64,000 nt of DNA from Mytilus trossulus (lineage: Eukaryota > Mollusca > Bivalvia > Mytilida > Mytilidae). Below the pieces are notes generated by a model that ran no database searches, was not told the origin of the DNA, and worked only from the letters and a program-made list of their open reading frames with translations. Positions 25,401-35,438 of the stretch are shown piece after piece. Position numbers and translations under genes: made by a program. Numbering within the stretch: position 1 is the first letter of the stretch; the number at the start of each line of letters is the position of its first letter. The stretch covers positions 46,857,878 through 46,921,877 of the forward strand of contig NC_086386.1 of NCBI RefSeq assembly GCF_036588685.1, in the 5' to 3' direction.

Positions 25401-28400
25401 ATTGTCATGGAGTTTTAATTTCACTATTTTTAAATGCCAAACCGGTTTTGCAAAGTTTTATTTTATATGTGTTTCTCTAATTCTATGGAAATTTATCCCT
25501 TTTCGAACCCATTGTATAAAAAAATTTAATCAACGTGTGGTTGCTGGTGATCTCAGAAGATCATTGGATGATTTTAAGGGTCATGACCTTTTTGGCTGAC
25601 TGGATGAACCAAAATATGATAACAGGTGTTAATGAAATTGACAACTTCGTGCAATGTGAAAGGCACTCGAAGGGGATTTTCGGTAAACAAAAAAAGAAAA
25701 TGTCTTTTTAATCATTAGAGAAACAGATTCTTACATAGTTACTCGTGGATTATCGGATTTATCCAATCTCGATAGTTAAATTATAAATTTTAAAGTACTC
25801 GCCGAGGCGGCTCGAACTTTAAAATTGATAATTTAACTATCTCGATTGGATAAATCCGATAATCCACTGGTATCAATGTAAGAATCTATATTTATCTTGT
25901 TTCTGACCTTTTATCTTCCCTTAAAAAATCAAATAAACAGGATGGGATATTTTTGTTCATGTATCTTAATTACAAAATAATGTATACAAATTTCCCACTT
26001 AAGTCTTTTATCAGAACTCACCTGGTTGTATTTTAGGACTTTTCTTGTGAGCCTGACATCTGGACATTATTTCCTCTAGTGTAATATTCTGTATGTCCAA
26101 TTCTGGACATTCCTGTAGGTTAAAAAAAAAGTTCATGACATATATTTTTCTCACTCACTTATCAAACATTTGTTGCAGAAACTTTGACTGAGTCATATAT
26201 TTATCACTAAAGAAATTATTTTTTATAGAGTATGACTTGATTCTAAATATTAATCAAACAGCCCTCTATTTACATTCTCCCCATCTCAATAACTAATTGT
26301 GCTGCATTGAAAACCACTTGATGACCTTGTGATGTAATCACAGTTCTCCACAATTTTAAAATACTGCAAATTCAGAAATTATTGCAATGTTTTTATTATT
26401 GAAACAAGAATGTGTCCCAAGTACACGGATGCCCCACTCACATTATCATTTTCTATGTTCAGTGGACTGTCAAAGTGGGGTAAAAACTCTCATTTTGCGT
26501 TAAAATTAGAAAGATCATATTATAGGGAACATGTGTACTAAGTTTCAAGTTGATTGGACTTCAACTTCATCAAAAACTACCTTAACTTAAAACTTTAACC
26601 TGAAGCTGGACGCACAAACAGACTAACGACGAACCCACAGACCAGAAAACATAATGCCCGTAAGTGGGACCTAAAAATGCGACATGGTTATAATCCCAAC
26701 TATTTAAACTCGCATTTTAATTTTTTTTATGAATTAAACAGGATTTTTCTCAATACTGCAAAAACTAATATCATATTTTTTAGTCTAAAATTACAAAATA
26801 GCAATAATATATGCACACTAATTTCTGAATTTACAGTAATTCATTGGTTTTTTTTTTGTTTATTTTAACAGTTCTTACCATTATATCACATTCCTTGTGC
26901 TTTCTTCTATGATTTTTAAGAAGTAGTGAGTAGTCTTCTTCAGTAACATCTACAGGACTGATAGGTCTTTGGTATTTTGCATTAGAGGGACCTTTGTGTT
27001 CTTCATCACCTACAATTAAAGTAAAATTACGTGTACAGTTAAACCTGGCTAAACCGAATCCTGCTTAAATCGAAAAACTGTATAAACCAAACATTTTCTA
27101 AAGCACCGTCATATCAAATTGTATGTGTTGTGAACCTGATAAAACCAAACATCAGCCAAAACCGTACACAATCTTAAATCCAGAAGAGGTTCGGTTTAGC
27201 CAGGTTTGACAGTATAACAATATATACTTCTTCATCTTAACTCTTGTTTGTAAATCAATTTCAATTTTCTATTTCAATGACAAAATTTTCATATTTTTTA
27301 TCACGCAGATATTGTTCATCAAAAATGAAAAATGAATGGCAACTTTTGTTTATTCCACATTGAAATATTAAGTGACATAACCCAATTTCTTTTTATCTTG
27401 ACACTCACACTTACTTGTCAGATCACCATTCAGGGAGGGTTTTACATCATACGTGGCTACCACGCTGGGTATGGTTGGTTCTGGGGAAGGAATTGGACAC
27501 AAGGATTTAAACAACTGCTTCTTACTTTTTTGTGCAGGATCTGAAATCAAGTATATATGTTAGTTTTAAATTCTTGTGTTTTTTTAATTTCATTTTAAGC
27601 ATCAACTATAATAATCGTTTTTCTTTAAGACCAATTTTTAAAGCAATATCCAGATAACATTCTATGGTACAAATCACACAGTGGTTAATTAAATTAAAAC
27701 CTGTACCCCAACTTTTGCTAATCATGCTTATCCCCATGTGTCCCCATGCTTATAGTGTATGCCCTTATATTTTTCAATTATATCCTACTACCTGTCAGAT
27801 CTATTTATCAACAATATAGGAAAAAACACAAACTATATCTGTAAGTCATCATTATACACTTATGTACAAAAACTCTGATCATTATGTGCTGGTTTAACAA
27901 ATATATGGGACACACAGATGATGCCCCTGACTTATGTTATAAAGAGACATAACTCAAGAATGGTAAAAATGAGGCTAACCAAATTTGTAATTAAGGTATT
28001 GCCGTCTTGGATTGTTCAACCACAGTACAAAATTGGTCTAGTTTAGTTATTTGCCCAAATCTGCAAATTTGGAAACAGATTTACAATTTAATAGTTTTGA
28101 CTGTTTATTTATATAAAGAAAACTTGGTAATTTATTGTATTATTTAAAATATTTAAACAAAATTCAAATGTTTTGGTTTTTGAAAATAATAATTCAAATG
28201 AGTCATTTAAGGGGAGATAACTCATTTAGTACAAAATTTATAATGGGCTTATGGTGATTTTTTAAATTTTTACTTGTAGCAAGGAAACAAAATCGGTGAC
28301 ACCATAGTTTCTTTTTATTTTTCTTTAAACATATTATGAAACCTATCTTCTCACAATTTATTTCAAAATTCTATCTCATAGAAGTTTTTCATGAACTAAC

Positions 28401-31400
28401 TAACCAAATTTAGGCAATTTTCAACGACTCATTGATTGAAAAATAACACGGTGACCCATACTTCTAATTATATTTTTGAAAAAATCTTCATTTTGGCAAA
28501 TTATAAGAAAGTCTGTCTCAAAAAATATTTACTTTTGATCTACCTTAATATGAGTTTTGTGGTTATTAGCATTGTGTAAAAGATTCATAACATTTGAAAG
28601 AGGAAAACTAAATTATAGTATGAAAACAAAAAAATCCATTTGTAAAGGGGGCATAACTCTAGAAAGATAAAAGTTACACCATCCAAATTCAAACTTAATC
28701 TGTGTTGTCTGGAAATAAAGATTGTGTACAAGTTTCATAACATTTGATGCAAATTTAAGTTAAAGAACAGAAACCATTTTTGGGATGTACAGACCTAGAC
28801 AGACAATGATAAAACTTAGTGTCCCCTCTGCTACAATGGGAGCATACAAAATAGTTTAGACAATTGTTTTATTTCAGAATGACAGACACACAGAATATAA
28901 AAGTAGCTGAGGCGATAAAATTCTACCTGAGTTCTATAACAGCTATCATACATCTTGTTCTTAAAATAAAGACAATAAAATACAAACTTGTATATTCTTC
29001 TTCCTCTGATGACGTATCTTCTACACCACACTCCTGTCTCACTTCTTTTAACAATCTACAATTCAAATATCAAATAAAGTCAACAGTAGTATACCGCTGT
29101 TCAAAACTCATAAATCCATGGACAAAAAACAAAATCGGGGTAAAAAACTAAAACCGAGGGAAACGCATTAAATATAAGAGGAGAACAACGACAAAACACT
29201 AAAATGTAGCACACACAGAAACAGACCAAGCATCAGACAAAATCCCACGATAATAACAAATATAACATCAAAACCAAATACCGGTACTTGATTTTGCGAT
29301 AGACAAGTACCAAAAAGATTTGTCAAATACAATATCATAGTTTTTTTTTAATAAATTAATACAAAAAATCTTGAATGATTCTTTTTATGTCAATTTCATT
29401 TGAACTTTGATGTACAGTTGTCTCATTGGCAATCATATACCACATCTCCTTATTTGTATAATAAAATTGAGAATGGAAATAAGCTATCAATAAATGCACA
29501 AATGATCATGTATCACCATGAAAGTAAAGAGAGTAGAATATCTTCCTCTTATTAACAATCTAAATCTAGAATTTTTAAATGAACTGTAATAACATCCAAG
29601 TATTACCTGTAGAATTTCTTCCTTGATCTATGTTCTATTGTTTTCTCCTTTGGATCAGGCTGAGGTGGTTTGTGATCAAACTTTATTCTTTCATCTTGTG
29701 GGAGGTTTTTCATCTGACCCAAGACTTTCTATGGAATAAAAGTAACAAGCATCAAATCTAAGTACATGTATAAGAAATAAAGATCTCTCTTGTATTTTTT
29801 GTGCCATACTAACAAAACCTTAAAAGGAAAAATAAACTGGTTTCATCTCTAAAATAATTTCATCTGTAAATTTCAGATATTTGAATGTAGATTTGCAAAC
29901 AGGAAAGAAGGAGGAATAAAACTGAAAAAAAAGTATAATTAATTCTTTTAGAAATTTTTCTTTGCTCCTATTCTTTTATTCATTATGAACTGTTATAAAA
30001 TACTTGAGATCACTGCTGTAATTTAATGAGATCTACATGTTTCTGTGACAAAAATTTCTGTATATATTATTAGCAACAAATATTGTTGATTCATTTATTT
30101 ATGTGGGTACCAATTGTTGTGGATTGTGGATAACTAGCCTTTTCATGGATACATATTTGTGTGGTTTTGCCAAAGTATGCACACATCCTTTTTTAAAATT
30201 TGTATTCCAATGACTATTTTAACTTGTAGTTCACCTGTACCAATGAAATACACAAAAATTGGTTTCCAACGAATAATAATGAATCCAAAATAGGTTTTAT
30301 TCTTTCGTCCTTGAGGAAAATGACATCTTCAGTAATATTGATAGACAGATGCCAAGTGATGCCTAGTGATGACTTGCAACCTACATGACATGCACAAATA
30401 GGGGACAACGAATGCCAAGTGACGCCCCTAACACATTCTATGTGATCCTGGATACTACTGTGCCGCATGATTACCTTCAGACCTCTAACCTAAGTTTGAA
30501 GATCCTCTATAAGATAGTTTCTTCGTGTGTTGCCCCCTTAACTCTGGAACAGCTGGTGGCATATCATACATCATAAATATGTACATGTATATACAACATG
30601 GGACCAAATGCTACAGTCTCTCAGTTAGTCTTTAAGATGAAGAACCACAATTACTGACCATATAAAAACCAGAACAAGACAAATGACTAAACCTAACGCA
30701 AGTACTTCGACAAATTGATAAGGCTGTTGATAACAAAGGCTTGATAAAGTTCACTAATCCAAAATAGGTTATGTTAGTGAGGTTTTAGTATTTTCATCTC
30801 AAAAGATTGACATGTTATATATTTTTTTTCCTAACAGTTCTGGTTGTGTTCCACCCACCTGTCTAGATAACAATATATCTCTCAACAAATCACCATAATA
30901 TTTCTGTTGTCGGAATTCATATTCACGAAATTTCACATTTTTAATCATTCCACTGTATCTTGCTATGTCTGGGGAAAAGAAGCCACCTGTCAAAAGAAAA
31001 TAATCTCAGGTAGTGATCTTTACTACTGAAAATAGAGTTTGATTTCCATATAAATTTGATTTTAGTTTTCAAAATATGAGAATGTTAAAGTTTTAAAATA
31101 AAATGAAAAGCCAAAATCCATGCATCATTTTATTTCAATTTAAAATTCCTTACAAATAAATAGGTTTTTTTGGTTAAAAACAAGAAAGGCATATTCACAA
31201 AAAGTACAAATCTTTCAATTATCTTCCAATGTCAACAATAAAATTTAGACTGTAGTATCAAATAAGGGTTGTTTACCTTTTAATTTTGTGTGGAATTGTT
31301 GGGCAGGATTTCCAAACTTTATGTTCTCTCCACTAAATAGTTTCCTGAAATAATGATAAAACAGACAACAATCAAATTACAGTAATTATCTTTTATATGG

Positions 31401-33397
31401 TAAAAACACAGTGATTTTCCAACCCTCTTATTTGGGTCCGAATACGGGCCCCTGTATCAGTGAGAAATATCCTCTTTTTCCACAATTTTCAGCTCTAAAT
31501 TTACCAATTGTGTATAGACATCATTGTTAGGTTTTGTTAGTGACGTAATGTGGTATTTTGTATTAAAATCTCTTGAAATTGTTCAAGATTTATGCAATTA
31601 TAACTTATTCCTTCTTAGAATGTAGAATTTTGCTCTTCATTTTTCAAAATTTTCTTGGGGACCAAAAAAAAGTCCTTAAGTAATTGCCATTCCTAAGATA
31701 TAAAGCAAATGTGAAGCTGCTCAATTTAAAAGTTGTAACTTCATTTAATACTTGCAAGGATGGATTTTTTACCGTCTCTATCAATAACCAGACCTCTACA
31801 AAAATCAAATAAAAATGCTGGCCACATAAATAACTCTCCAATGGACTAAGCGGACAACTTAATACATTAAAAAAATTTGTAAGTTTCATATTTAATGTAT
31901 ACATGTATATAGCTTCTGCTGGGTTTACCTGTCAGAGTTCAAACCCATTTAATTTATACTGTAAACACTTACTTTACAGTTAATTCTTTTTCTTCTTTGT
32001 CTTTTTCAGGAAATGATGGAAGGAATTTCTAAAATAACATATATGTAAAAGTAAAATACAAATGAAATATGTAAAGGGATATTAAGTTGGACCAAGTTGG
32101 TGTGTAATTTACACAAATTCAAGTATATTTCAATATCTATAACCTGGGTTTATTATTGTAATTTTGCTCTTTTCTATGTTACATTCATATGTAATTTGCT
32201 CAAAAATTTCTTTAACCATTGCTTCTGCTAGTTCAATCAAACAGACAACTAAATATGGTTTGAAAGATTGCACTGTTGGTTTAAATACTGAAGTATGTTC
32301 ATAAATAGATGGATGTTCCACACCCCTTACAACACTACTTAAGGTGGTACCTAACACTATAGGGAGATAACTCTGTAAAATCATTAAGAGCCATGTATTT
32401 TGAAGGAAATATTAAGCTTCTCAATGATCAAAATTAGTGTTTGTCAAACTTCTACCTATCCAACCATTTTTTTCCGTCAAAGTGATTGACTCAAGTTTTC
32501 TGAAATTTTTATATTTTTCTCAAAGGGTCAAAGTAAATATTTTGTAAAATTTTATGAAAATTAAAAGAGCCAAATTAATTTTAGTCCATTTGTTGGATAC
32601 CACCTTTATAACATGTGGCAATCAATTTTAATTGGAGGAAATCAGAGTTCCATGACTTAACTATGTTTTTTTAAGGGGTAAAACAAAAATGATTCGCAAT
32701 TAATATTTAAGTCAAGCTCACCTGTCATGTACAGGATTTTAACTCAAATCCTAAGAGTGATATTGTAAATTTTGCACCTTCAGTGACTTTTTTTTTTAAA
32801 AGTAGTCAGGAACATGTATTTTCAACAAGAAAAATAGCAGAATGTAACACTCACCATTAGATGTTCTCTCTGTGCTGGATTCAGTACATTCTTCCATGTA
32901 TCAACACTCATTACCTCATCAAATACATGCTTCTGAAATGTATAAGTTCAGCATTAAAATATCATTCTTTTACTGTCATAAATTTATATATAACAGCGTC
33001 AAAAGTTGAAAATAGTCTTTTTATTATCAGATAATCAAATACATCATGTGCAACTTAATTCGCCGTTTCAGAATCTAATGCATTCTGGATAATATTTTCC
33101 AAAACATTGATTGGTTTAAACAAAACAAATTCAACCAATGACGTAACAATCTTTTCATTTGGGTGTACGCACAAATATAGTACCCATAATCCTTTAAATT
33201 CTGAAAAGGCGAATTGTACAGCAATATTAAATATAAGTAAGCACCTGTTCAGTTAAAGCTTCAGGTAACATGATTTCTTGCTTTCCAACCAAACATTGTT
33301 CTAATTTCTTTCCACCAAGCTTTGGCGCAGCACATCCCCAGCGGCTGTCCTCTTCTTCCTCTCCAGAGGGATCCCACATACCCTCATCTGAAGACAT
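11781..33397 (-). CDS. NFRKB: NFRKB, INO80 chromatin remodelling complex subunit (INO80G)
   Basis: Complete minus-strand gene of 24 coding exons; all junctions keep frame and total 4011 nt (1336 aa; human about 1299). Exons from the 5' end: 33245-33397, 32855-32932, 31973-32028, 31277-31344, 30859-30986, 29607-29728, 28988-29055, 27415-27540, 26879-27009, 26022-26112, 25020-25227, 23821-23923, 23254-23380, 21141-21327, 20785-20845, 19750-19924, 18915-19021, 18145-18268, 17429-17511, 16002-16443, 15083-15559, 14368-14556, 13583-13846, 11781-12223. The order matches NFRKB: an acidic start (MSSDEGMWDPSGEEEEDSRW), a DEUBAD domain at about 38-160 (STW/DTWKNVL...QREHL, LFSGENIKFGNP), a lysine-rich middle, a winged-helix block at about 430-725 and a long Gln/Thr/Ala-rich tail. 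In animals NFRKB binds the deubiquitinase UCH37/UCHL5 through its DEUBAD domain within nuclear INO80. The start is the first ATG after a likely acceptor (exon from 33404). The exon 7 donor (AA|GTTTGT) is weak. Confidence 0.95.
13229..13438. mobile_element. MITE, ACTGTGGATTCATT family, copy 1 (NFRKB intron)
   Basis: The ends ACTGTGGATTCATTAATATT and AATAAATGAATCCACAGT are inverted repeats. Long inner arms also pair (ACCAATTTTCATGG with CCACGAAAATTGGTACC), so the whole 210 bp folds back. Four further copies are in the window: 30085-30287, 43120-43328, 51081-51276 and 51470-51660. Confidence 0.75.
16779..16918. mobile_element. 140-bp fold-back MITE in NFRKB intron 19
   Basis: The left arm GTTACATAGTGTGCTAGTGA pairs with the right arm TCACTAGCACACTATGTAAC, and a second inner arm pair (TAAATTCCATATG with CATATGGAATTTA) surrounds a short GAGAGTGAAGCTGG loop. 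It is an almost perfect hairpin with no coding content. Confidence 0.7.
17165..17300. repeat. Direct duplication, AACCATGTATGAAATAAGCC
   Basis: Two copies of about 70 bp follow each other: GGGACGTAACACCACTTCTA then AACCATGTATGAAATAAGCC at 17171-17211, and GGGACATAACTCCACTACTA then the same block at 17241-17281. This is a local tandem duplication within an NFRKB intron. Confidence 0.6.
18600..18652 (-). repeat. R3 repeat fragment, minus orientation
   Basis: GGACAGTTGTCTCATTGGCA followed by ATCATACCACATC is the terminal piece of family R3. Similar short pieces are at 12486-12536 and 29405-29455, all within NFRKB introns. Confidence 0.6.
19605..19740 (+). repeat. Dispersed repeat carrying a hammerhead-ribozyme core, copy 1
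   Basis: The repeat begins near TCAATGCTCTTCAACTTCAT and runs through TTGGCC, the ribozyme core and a tail with GTCCAGGTAGCTATGATGAG. The same order is seen at 35745-35880. I recognise it as a frequent Mytilus repeat. Confidence 0.7.
19660..19701 (+). ncRNA. Hammerhead ribozyme (type I, minimal stem III), copy 1
   Basis: All conserved parts are in place. Stem I is CGTCA (19660-19664) with TGGC(A) from 19697, using one G-T pair. The core CTGATGA is at 19665-19671. Stem II is GTCT (19672-19675) with AGAC (19681-19684) around the loop TTTGT. The core GAA is followed by stem III, ACGTGCGT (19688-19695), self-complementary if G-T pairing is allowed. The predicted cleavage site is after C19696. 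Such hammerheads with a very short stem III are known from animal retroelements and circular RNAs and usually work as dimers. Activity of this copy is inferred, not shown; it sits in sense to the plus strand, opposite to NFRKB transcription. Confidence 0.7.
20339..20540. mobile_element. Terminal-inverted-repeat element made of CCCGAAATCCCGA units
   Basis: The ends TGAGGGGGGATAGGAGGGGT and GGTCCTATCCCCCTCA are inverted repeats. The inside is a run of GATCCCGAAATCCC/GACTTAAAAAAACG units repeated about five times with variation. It lies in an NFRKB intron. The family GC-rich motif also appears at 3628-3705. Confidence 0.55.
21430..22260 (+). mobile_element. 5'-truncated retroelement: C-terminus of a reverse-transcriptase-type ORF plus 3' tail
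   Basis: From about 21436 a plus-strand frame reads YGNILYKAQRCQYSPHKL, then KPLNRLIKKGYNY and ends SLIRSLRRN with TAA near 21609. I recognise this as the end of a widespread mussel retroelement protein. About 640 bp of conserved non-coding sequence follow (ATGACACGGGTTATGTTCTT, ACATCAGACTCGGACTTCTC, AACCCCGCCGCATTTTTGCG) and finish with the R2 tail GGGCCAGCTGAAGGACGCCT ... CCATTTCCATTCTCAATTTT. The upstream catalytic part is absent, so it is a dead insertion inside an NFRKB intron, in antisense to the gene. The exact class (LINE or Penelope-like) cannot be told from this piece. Confidence 0.7.
22557..22824. mobile_element. 270-bp fold-back element with about 110-bp arms
   Basis: The left end TACAGCAGATTTCAGTCAGT pairs with the right end ACTGAAATCTGCTGTA. 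The arms continue inward through GTTAGCTTG, TGTTAGCTGAACC and GAAGTCATTGTTAGGT against ACCTAACAATGACTTC, GGTTCAGCTAACA and CAAGCTAAC. A loop of about 60 bp separates them. It is non-coding. It lies next to a TTAA-type MITE (22857). Confidence 0.75.
22857..23075. mobile_element. TTAA-type MITE (piggyBac-like), truncated copy
   Basis: TTAAGGTAGTACTCAACACT starts the element. The inside (AATTAATTTGGCTCGTTTAA, TTTCATAAAATTTAGACAA, GACAAACACCAATTTTGATA, ATTGAGAAGCTTTATATTCC) is the reverse complement of the intact copies at 32341-32606 and 50324-50600. The far terminal repeat is missing. Confidence 0.65.
24335..24520 (-). repeat. Dispersed mussel repeat R3, minus orientation
   Basis: Blocks TTTTCCCGTTTGAATGGTTT, GGGGCCCTTTATAGCTTG, GTGTGAGCCAAGGCTC, TTGAAGGCCGTACATTAACC and GGAGAGTTGTCTCATTGGCA occur in that order. 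It is one of the fullest R3 copies in the window, within an NFRKB intron. Confidence 0.75.
25721..25892. mobile_element. Fold-back MITE, ATTAGAGAAACAGATTC family
   Basis: Arms GATTATCGGATTTATCCAAT and ATTGGATAAATCCGATAATC pair, as do GATAGTTAAATTA and TAATTTAACTATC, and ATTTTAAAGT with ACTTTAAAAT. The loop is GC-rich (CTCGCCGAGGCGGCTCG), itself partly palindromic. The ends AAACAGATTCTTACAT and ATGTAAGAATCTATATTT match the copy in the Ly6 intron (5580-5741). Confidence 0.7.
26402..26670. repeat. Dispersed mussel repeat R4, copy 1
   Basis: It starts AAACAAGAATGTGTCCCAAG and passes TTCTATGTTCAGTGGAC, GAAAGATCATATTATAGGGA, TGTGTACTAAGTTTCAAGTT, AAACTTTAACCTGAAGC and ACAGACCAGAAAACATAATG. A second, longer copy is at 33539-34012. 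It lies in an NFRKB intron. Confidence 0.7.
27036..27212. mobile_element. Tc1/mariner- or pogo-like MITE with TA target duplication
   Basis: The ends CAGTTAAACCTGGCTAAACC and GGTTTAGCCAGGTTTGACAG are inverted repeats with two mismatches, flanked on both sides by TA (27034-27035 and 27213-27214). The inside is non-coding with further GATAAAACCAAACATC-type short repeats. It sits only about 25 bp upstream (in gene sense) of the acceptor of NFRKB exon 9. Confidence 0.7.
27940..28850. repeat. Dispersed molluscan repeat with GGGGCATAACTC motifs
   Basis: Phrases such as GAGACATAACTCAAGAATGG, GGGGAGATAACTCATTTAG and GGGGGCATAACTCTAGAAAG recur, followed by AAATTTGTAATTAAGG-like text, ACAAGTTTCATAACATTTGA and a terminal AAACTTAGTGTCCCCTCTGC. 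This style of repeat is common in bivalve introns. Borders are uncertain. Confidence 0.4.
29072..29330. repeat. Dispersed mussel repeat R5 next to NFRKB exon 7
   Basis: The text CAACAGTAGTATACCGCTGT, AAACTCATAAATCCATGG, CAAAATCGGGGTAAAAAACT, AACGCATTAAATATAAGAGG and ACCAAGCATCAGACAAAATC is a repeat I recognise as very common in Mytilus. It starts about 17 bp outside the acceptor of NFRKB exon 7 (29055). Confidence 0.75.
30085..30287. mobile_element. MITE, ACTGTGGATTCATT family, copy 2
   Basis: The left part GTTGATTCATTTATTTATGT then GGGTACCAATT and the right part AATTGGTTTCCAACGAATAA followed by TAATGAATCC are inverted and match copy 1 (13229). The outermost bases are mutated. Confidence 0.6.
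32341..32606. mobile_element. TTAA-type MITE (piggyBac-like), copy 2
   Basis: It starts AAGGTGGTACCTAACACT and ends TGTTGGATACCACCTT, a terminal inverted repeat, with TTAA at the left border and TTTA at the right. The body is shared with 50324-50600 (GGGAGATAACTCTGTAAAAT, AAGCTTCTCAATGATCAAAA, AATTTTATGAAAATT). It lies in the intron before NFRKB exon 3. Confidence 0.75.
33057..33215. mobile_element. Short terminal-inverted-repeat element, AATTCGCC ends
   Basis: AATTCGCCGTTTCAGAATCT at the left and AAATTCTGAAAAGGCGAATT at the right are imperfect inverted repeats, 160 bp apart, inside NFRKB intron 1. The inside has no coding frame. Confidence 0.55.
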
Positions 33398-33538
33398 AGT
33401 TTACCTGAAAAACATGTATAAAATGTATTCTTATTTGATACAATATCAGGGTTTCCAAGCCTTTAATTCTGATTCAAGATCATGCAGATGTAGTTAAATC
33501 CTCGAAATATCAAGACAATGCATATTTAAAATAATAAA

Positions 33539-34012
33539 GAAACAAGAATGTGTCCATTGTACACAAATGCCCCACTTGCACTATCATTTTCTATGTTCAG
33601 TGGACCGTGAAATTGGGATCAAAACTTTAATTTGGAATTAAAATTAGAAAGATCATATCAAAGGGAACATGTGTACTAAGTTTCAAGTTGATGTAACTTT
33701 AACTTCATCAAAAACTACCTTGACCAAAAACTTTAACCTGAACTTCACACTATGATTTTCTATGTTCAGTGGACCATGAAATTGGGGTCAAAACTATAAT
33801 TTGGCAGTAAAATTAGAAAGATCATATCATGGGGAACATGTGTACTAAGTTTCAAGTTGATTGGACTTCAACTTTTTCAAAAACTACCTTGACCAAAAAC
33901 TTTAACCTGAAGCGAACGGACGCAGACGGACGATCAGACGGATGAACAAACGGAGGCACAGACCAGAAAACATAATGCCCCTCTACTATCGTAGGTGGGG
34001 CATAAAAAATGA
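33539..34012. repeat. Dispersed mussel repeat R4, copy 2 with internal duplication
   Basis: It matches copy 1 (26402) from AAACAAGAATGTGTCCATTG to ACAGACCAGAAAACATAATG. The middle block TTCTATGTTCAGTGGACC ... AAACTTTAACCTGAA occurs twice (about 33588-33745 and 33755-33912). A GACGGACG-rich stretch follows near 33917-33950. Confidence 0.7.
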
Positions 34013-34094
34013 GACCGAGGCAATCTCTTAAAGATTCATATTCTTAAACACAAGTTATTGTCTGGAAACAAGAAAATGCTTCTTTTTAGCCCTT

Positions 34095-34490
34095 AATAGT
34101 CTTTTTGTCAATTCCCATAATTGACCTTGTAATTAGAGATCCCTTTTTTAGTTGTCTCCCTTATGAGGGACATTACTTTATATTTACAATGGAGAGTTAG
34201 TAGAAAGAGCAAAGTTATCTGTGCGTGATATGGGTTATCTATAAAGTTTTCAAATCTTTTAATTACATTAATTTGTATTTCAGCTGAATACTTTTGACAT
34301 CACTGATCAGAAATTATTTTTCATGAAAAATTAGTTAAACCGCCGATACATCACTTTCAATTTATCATGCTTTGCATTGGCAAAATCCAATTTTGTTGGG
34401 TATGGAACCAGTCAAGGATTGACATAGGGAAGTTATTTGCTTAAAAATTATGCATTCACAGAATCAAATTGGTAATTGGCAAAAAGACTT
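34095..34490. mobile_element. MITE, TIR family AATAGTCYATTTGCCAATT, copy 2 (nested)
   Basis: AATAGTCTTTTTGTCAATT (34095-34113) faces AATTGGCAAAAAGACTT (34474-34490). The inside matches copy 1 at 9414-9772 over its length (GACCTTGTAATTAGAGATCC, TTAGTTGTCTCCCTTATGAG, TATGGAACCAGTCAAGG). It interrupts a 150-bp repeat unit, so it inserted later. Confidence 0.7.
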
Positions 34491-34775
34491 TTCCTGCATG
34501 AATTGGGCAATTACCCCCAAACTCTATCCCAGCTTTCCTTTCGTAATATGGAACCCTTGTGAAACAATGTAAGAAAGGTTCAATACACATACACGCAAGT
34601 TATGGTCCAGAAACTACACAAGTTAATACACTGAAAGTAGAAAAAAATTTGTTTTGGGACCCTTTCCTAATTCCAAAACAGTTGGGACCATCATCAGCAA
34701 AATCAATCCAAACATTCCTTTTGTGGTGTTGAACCTACTTATCAAATTTCAAAGAGATCTGTTCACTTAAGTTAA

Positions 34776-35438
34776 CCTTTTCACCGATTGCTGCCCAGAC
34801 AGAAGCTACTCTGAGATGATGGCTTCCCTGGCTACTATGACTCAAGTGGGAGATCTTCATAATAAATGCCAATAAAAACTTGTTTGTAGTTATTTGTGTA
34901 TTTATTTCATCCACTAACCATCATGTTCACAGTTTTGTTTATGTTTTGATATTTTTTTCTTCATAAAATATTCAAATTTTCTAATTTTCAGCATTATTTT
35001 GGTGAAATTCTCAACATTCTGCTCTTGGACCCCAAATAGTAATTTTTTAACCCATAAGCAATATTTTGAAAAAAAAATATGAGGCTGTACAAATTCCTCA
35101 CACTGAAGGATGTCCATTCCAAGTGTTTTTTACATAAAACGACATTTTATGTTAAAAAAGTATACTAGTTAAGCTTCAATTTTTCAATATTCTTTCAAAA
35201 AAAATGTTCCCTCATTTCAAATTCTCGTAAATTTCCTCTGATTTTGACATGGTTTTCAACAAACGGAAGCGCCATGTTTACACTTTCATCCGGGTACTCA
35301 TCAAAGATAGATAACTCATGTTTGTACTGTTTTAAGCGGGAAACATAAAAGAGGTATTCCTATCCCGGTAAAACGGGACTCATCGTCAGCTGTCTGAAAC
35401 GTGAATCCCGGTAAACCAGCACTCATCGGCGAAAGGGT
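34776..35438. mobile_element. piggyBac-like non-autonomous element with TTAA duplication
   Basis: TTAA (34772-34775) precedes CCTTTTCACCGATTGCTG, and the inverted partner CAGCACTCATCGGCGAAAGG is followed by GT and TTAA (35439-35442). Ends of the CCCTTTCGCC type at TTAA sites are typical of piggyBac transposons. The 663-bp inside has no transposase; repeats of AAACGGGACTCATCG / GGTAAACCAGCACTCATCG type lie near the right end. The host repeat resumes at 35443, so borders are well set. Confidence 0.7.

Larger units (their letters stand above)
29607..33397 (-). other. NFRKB: NFRKB exons 1-6: DEUBAD domain
   Basis: Six exons encode residues 1-201. Residues about 52-77 (KHVFDEVMSVDTWKNVL, then NPAQREHLM) align with the human start of the domain. 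LFSGENIKFGNPAQQFHTKL follows near 97-117, and the helix with FRQQKYYGDLLRDILLSRQ ends near 161. In human NFRKB this domain binds and inhibits UCHL5. The following exon (29607-29728) gives the KVLGQM...PQPDPKEKTIEHR linker to the REVKEECG-like helix in exon 7. Confidence 0.85.

Noticed and set aside
28831-29151. Frames of 66 and 95 codons on both strands around 29 kb
   Set aside because: They are NFRKB exon 7 read through its intron and its antisense shadow combined with repeat R5.
35225-35300. ATGGCGC on the minus strand with an ETS-like site as a NFRKB start
   Set aside because: It lies inside the piggyBac-like element, gives only a short frame and has no donor that would join it to the first coding exon.
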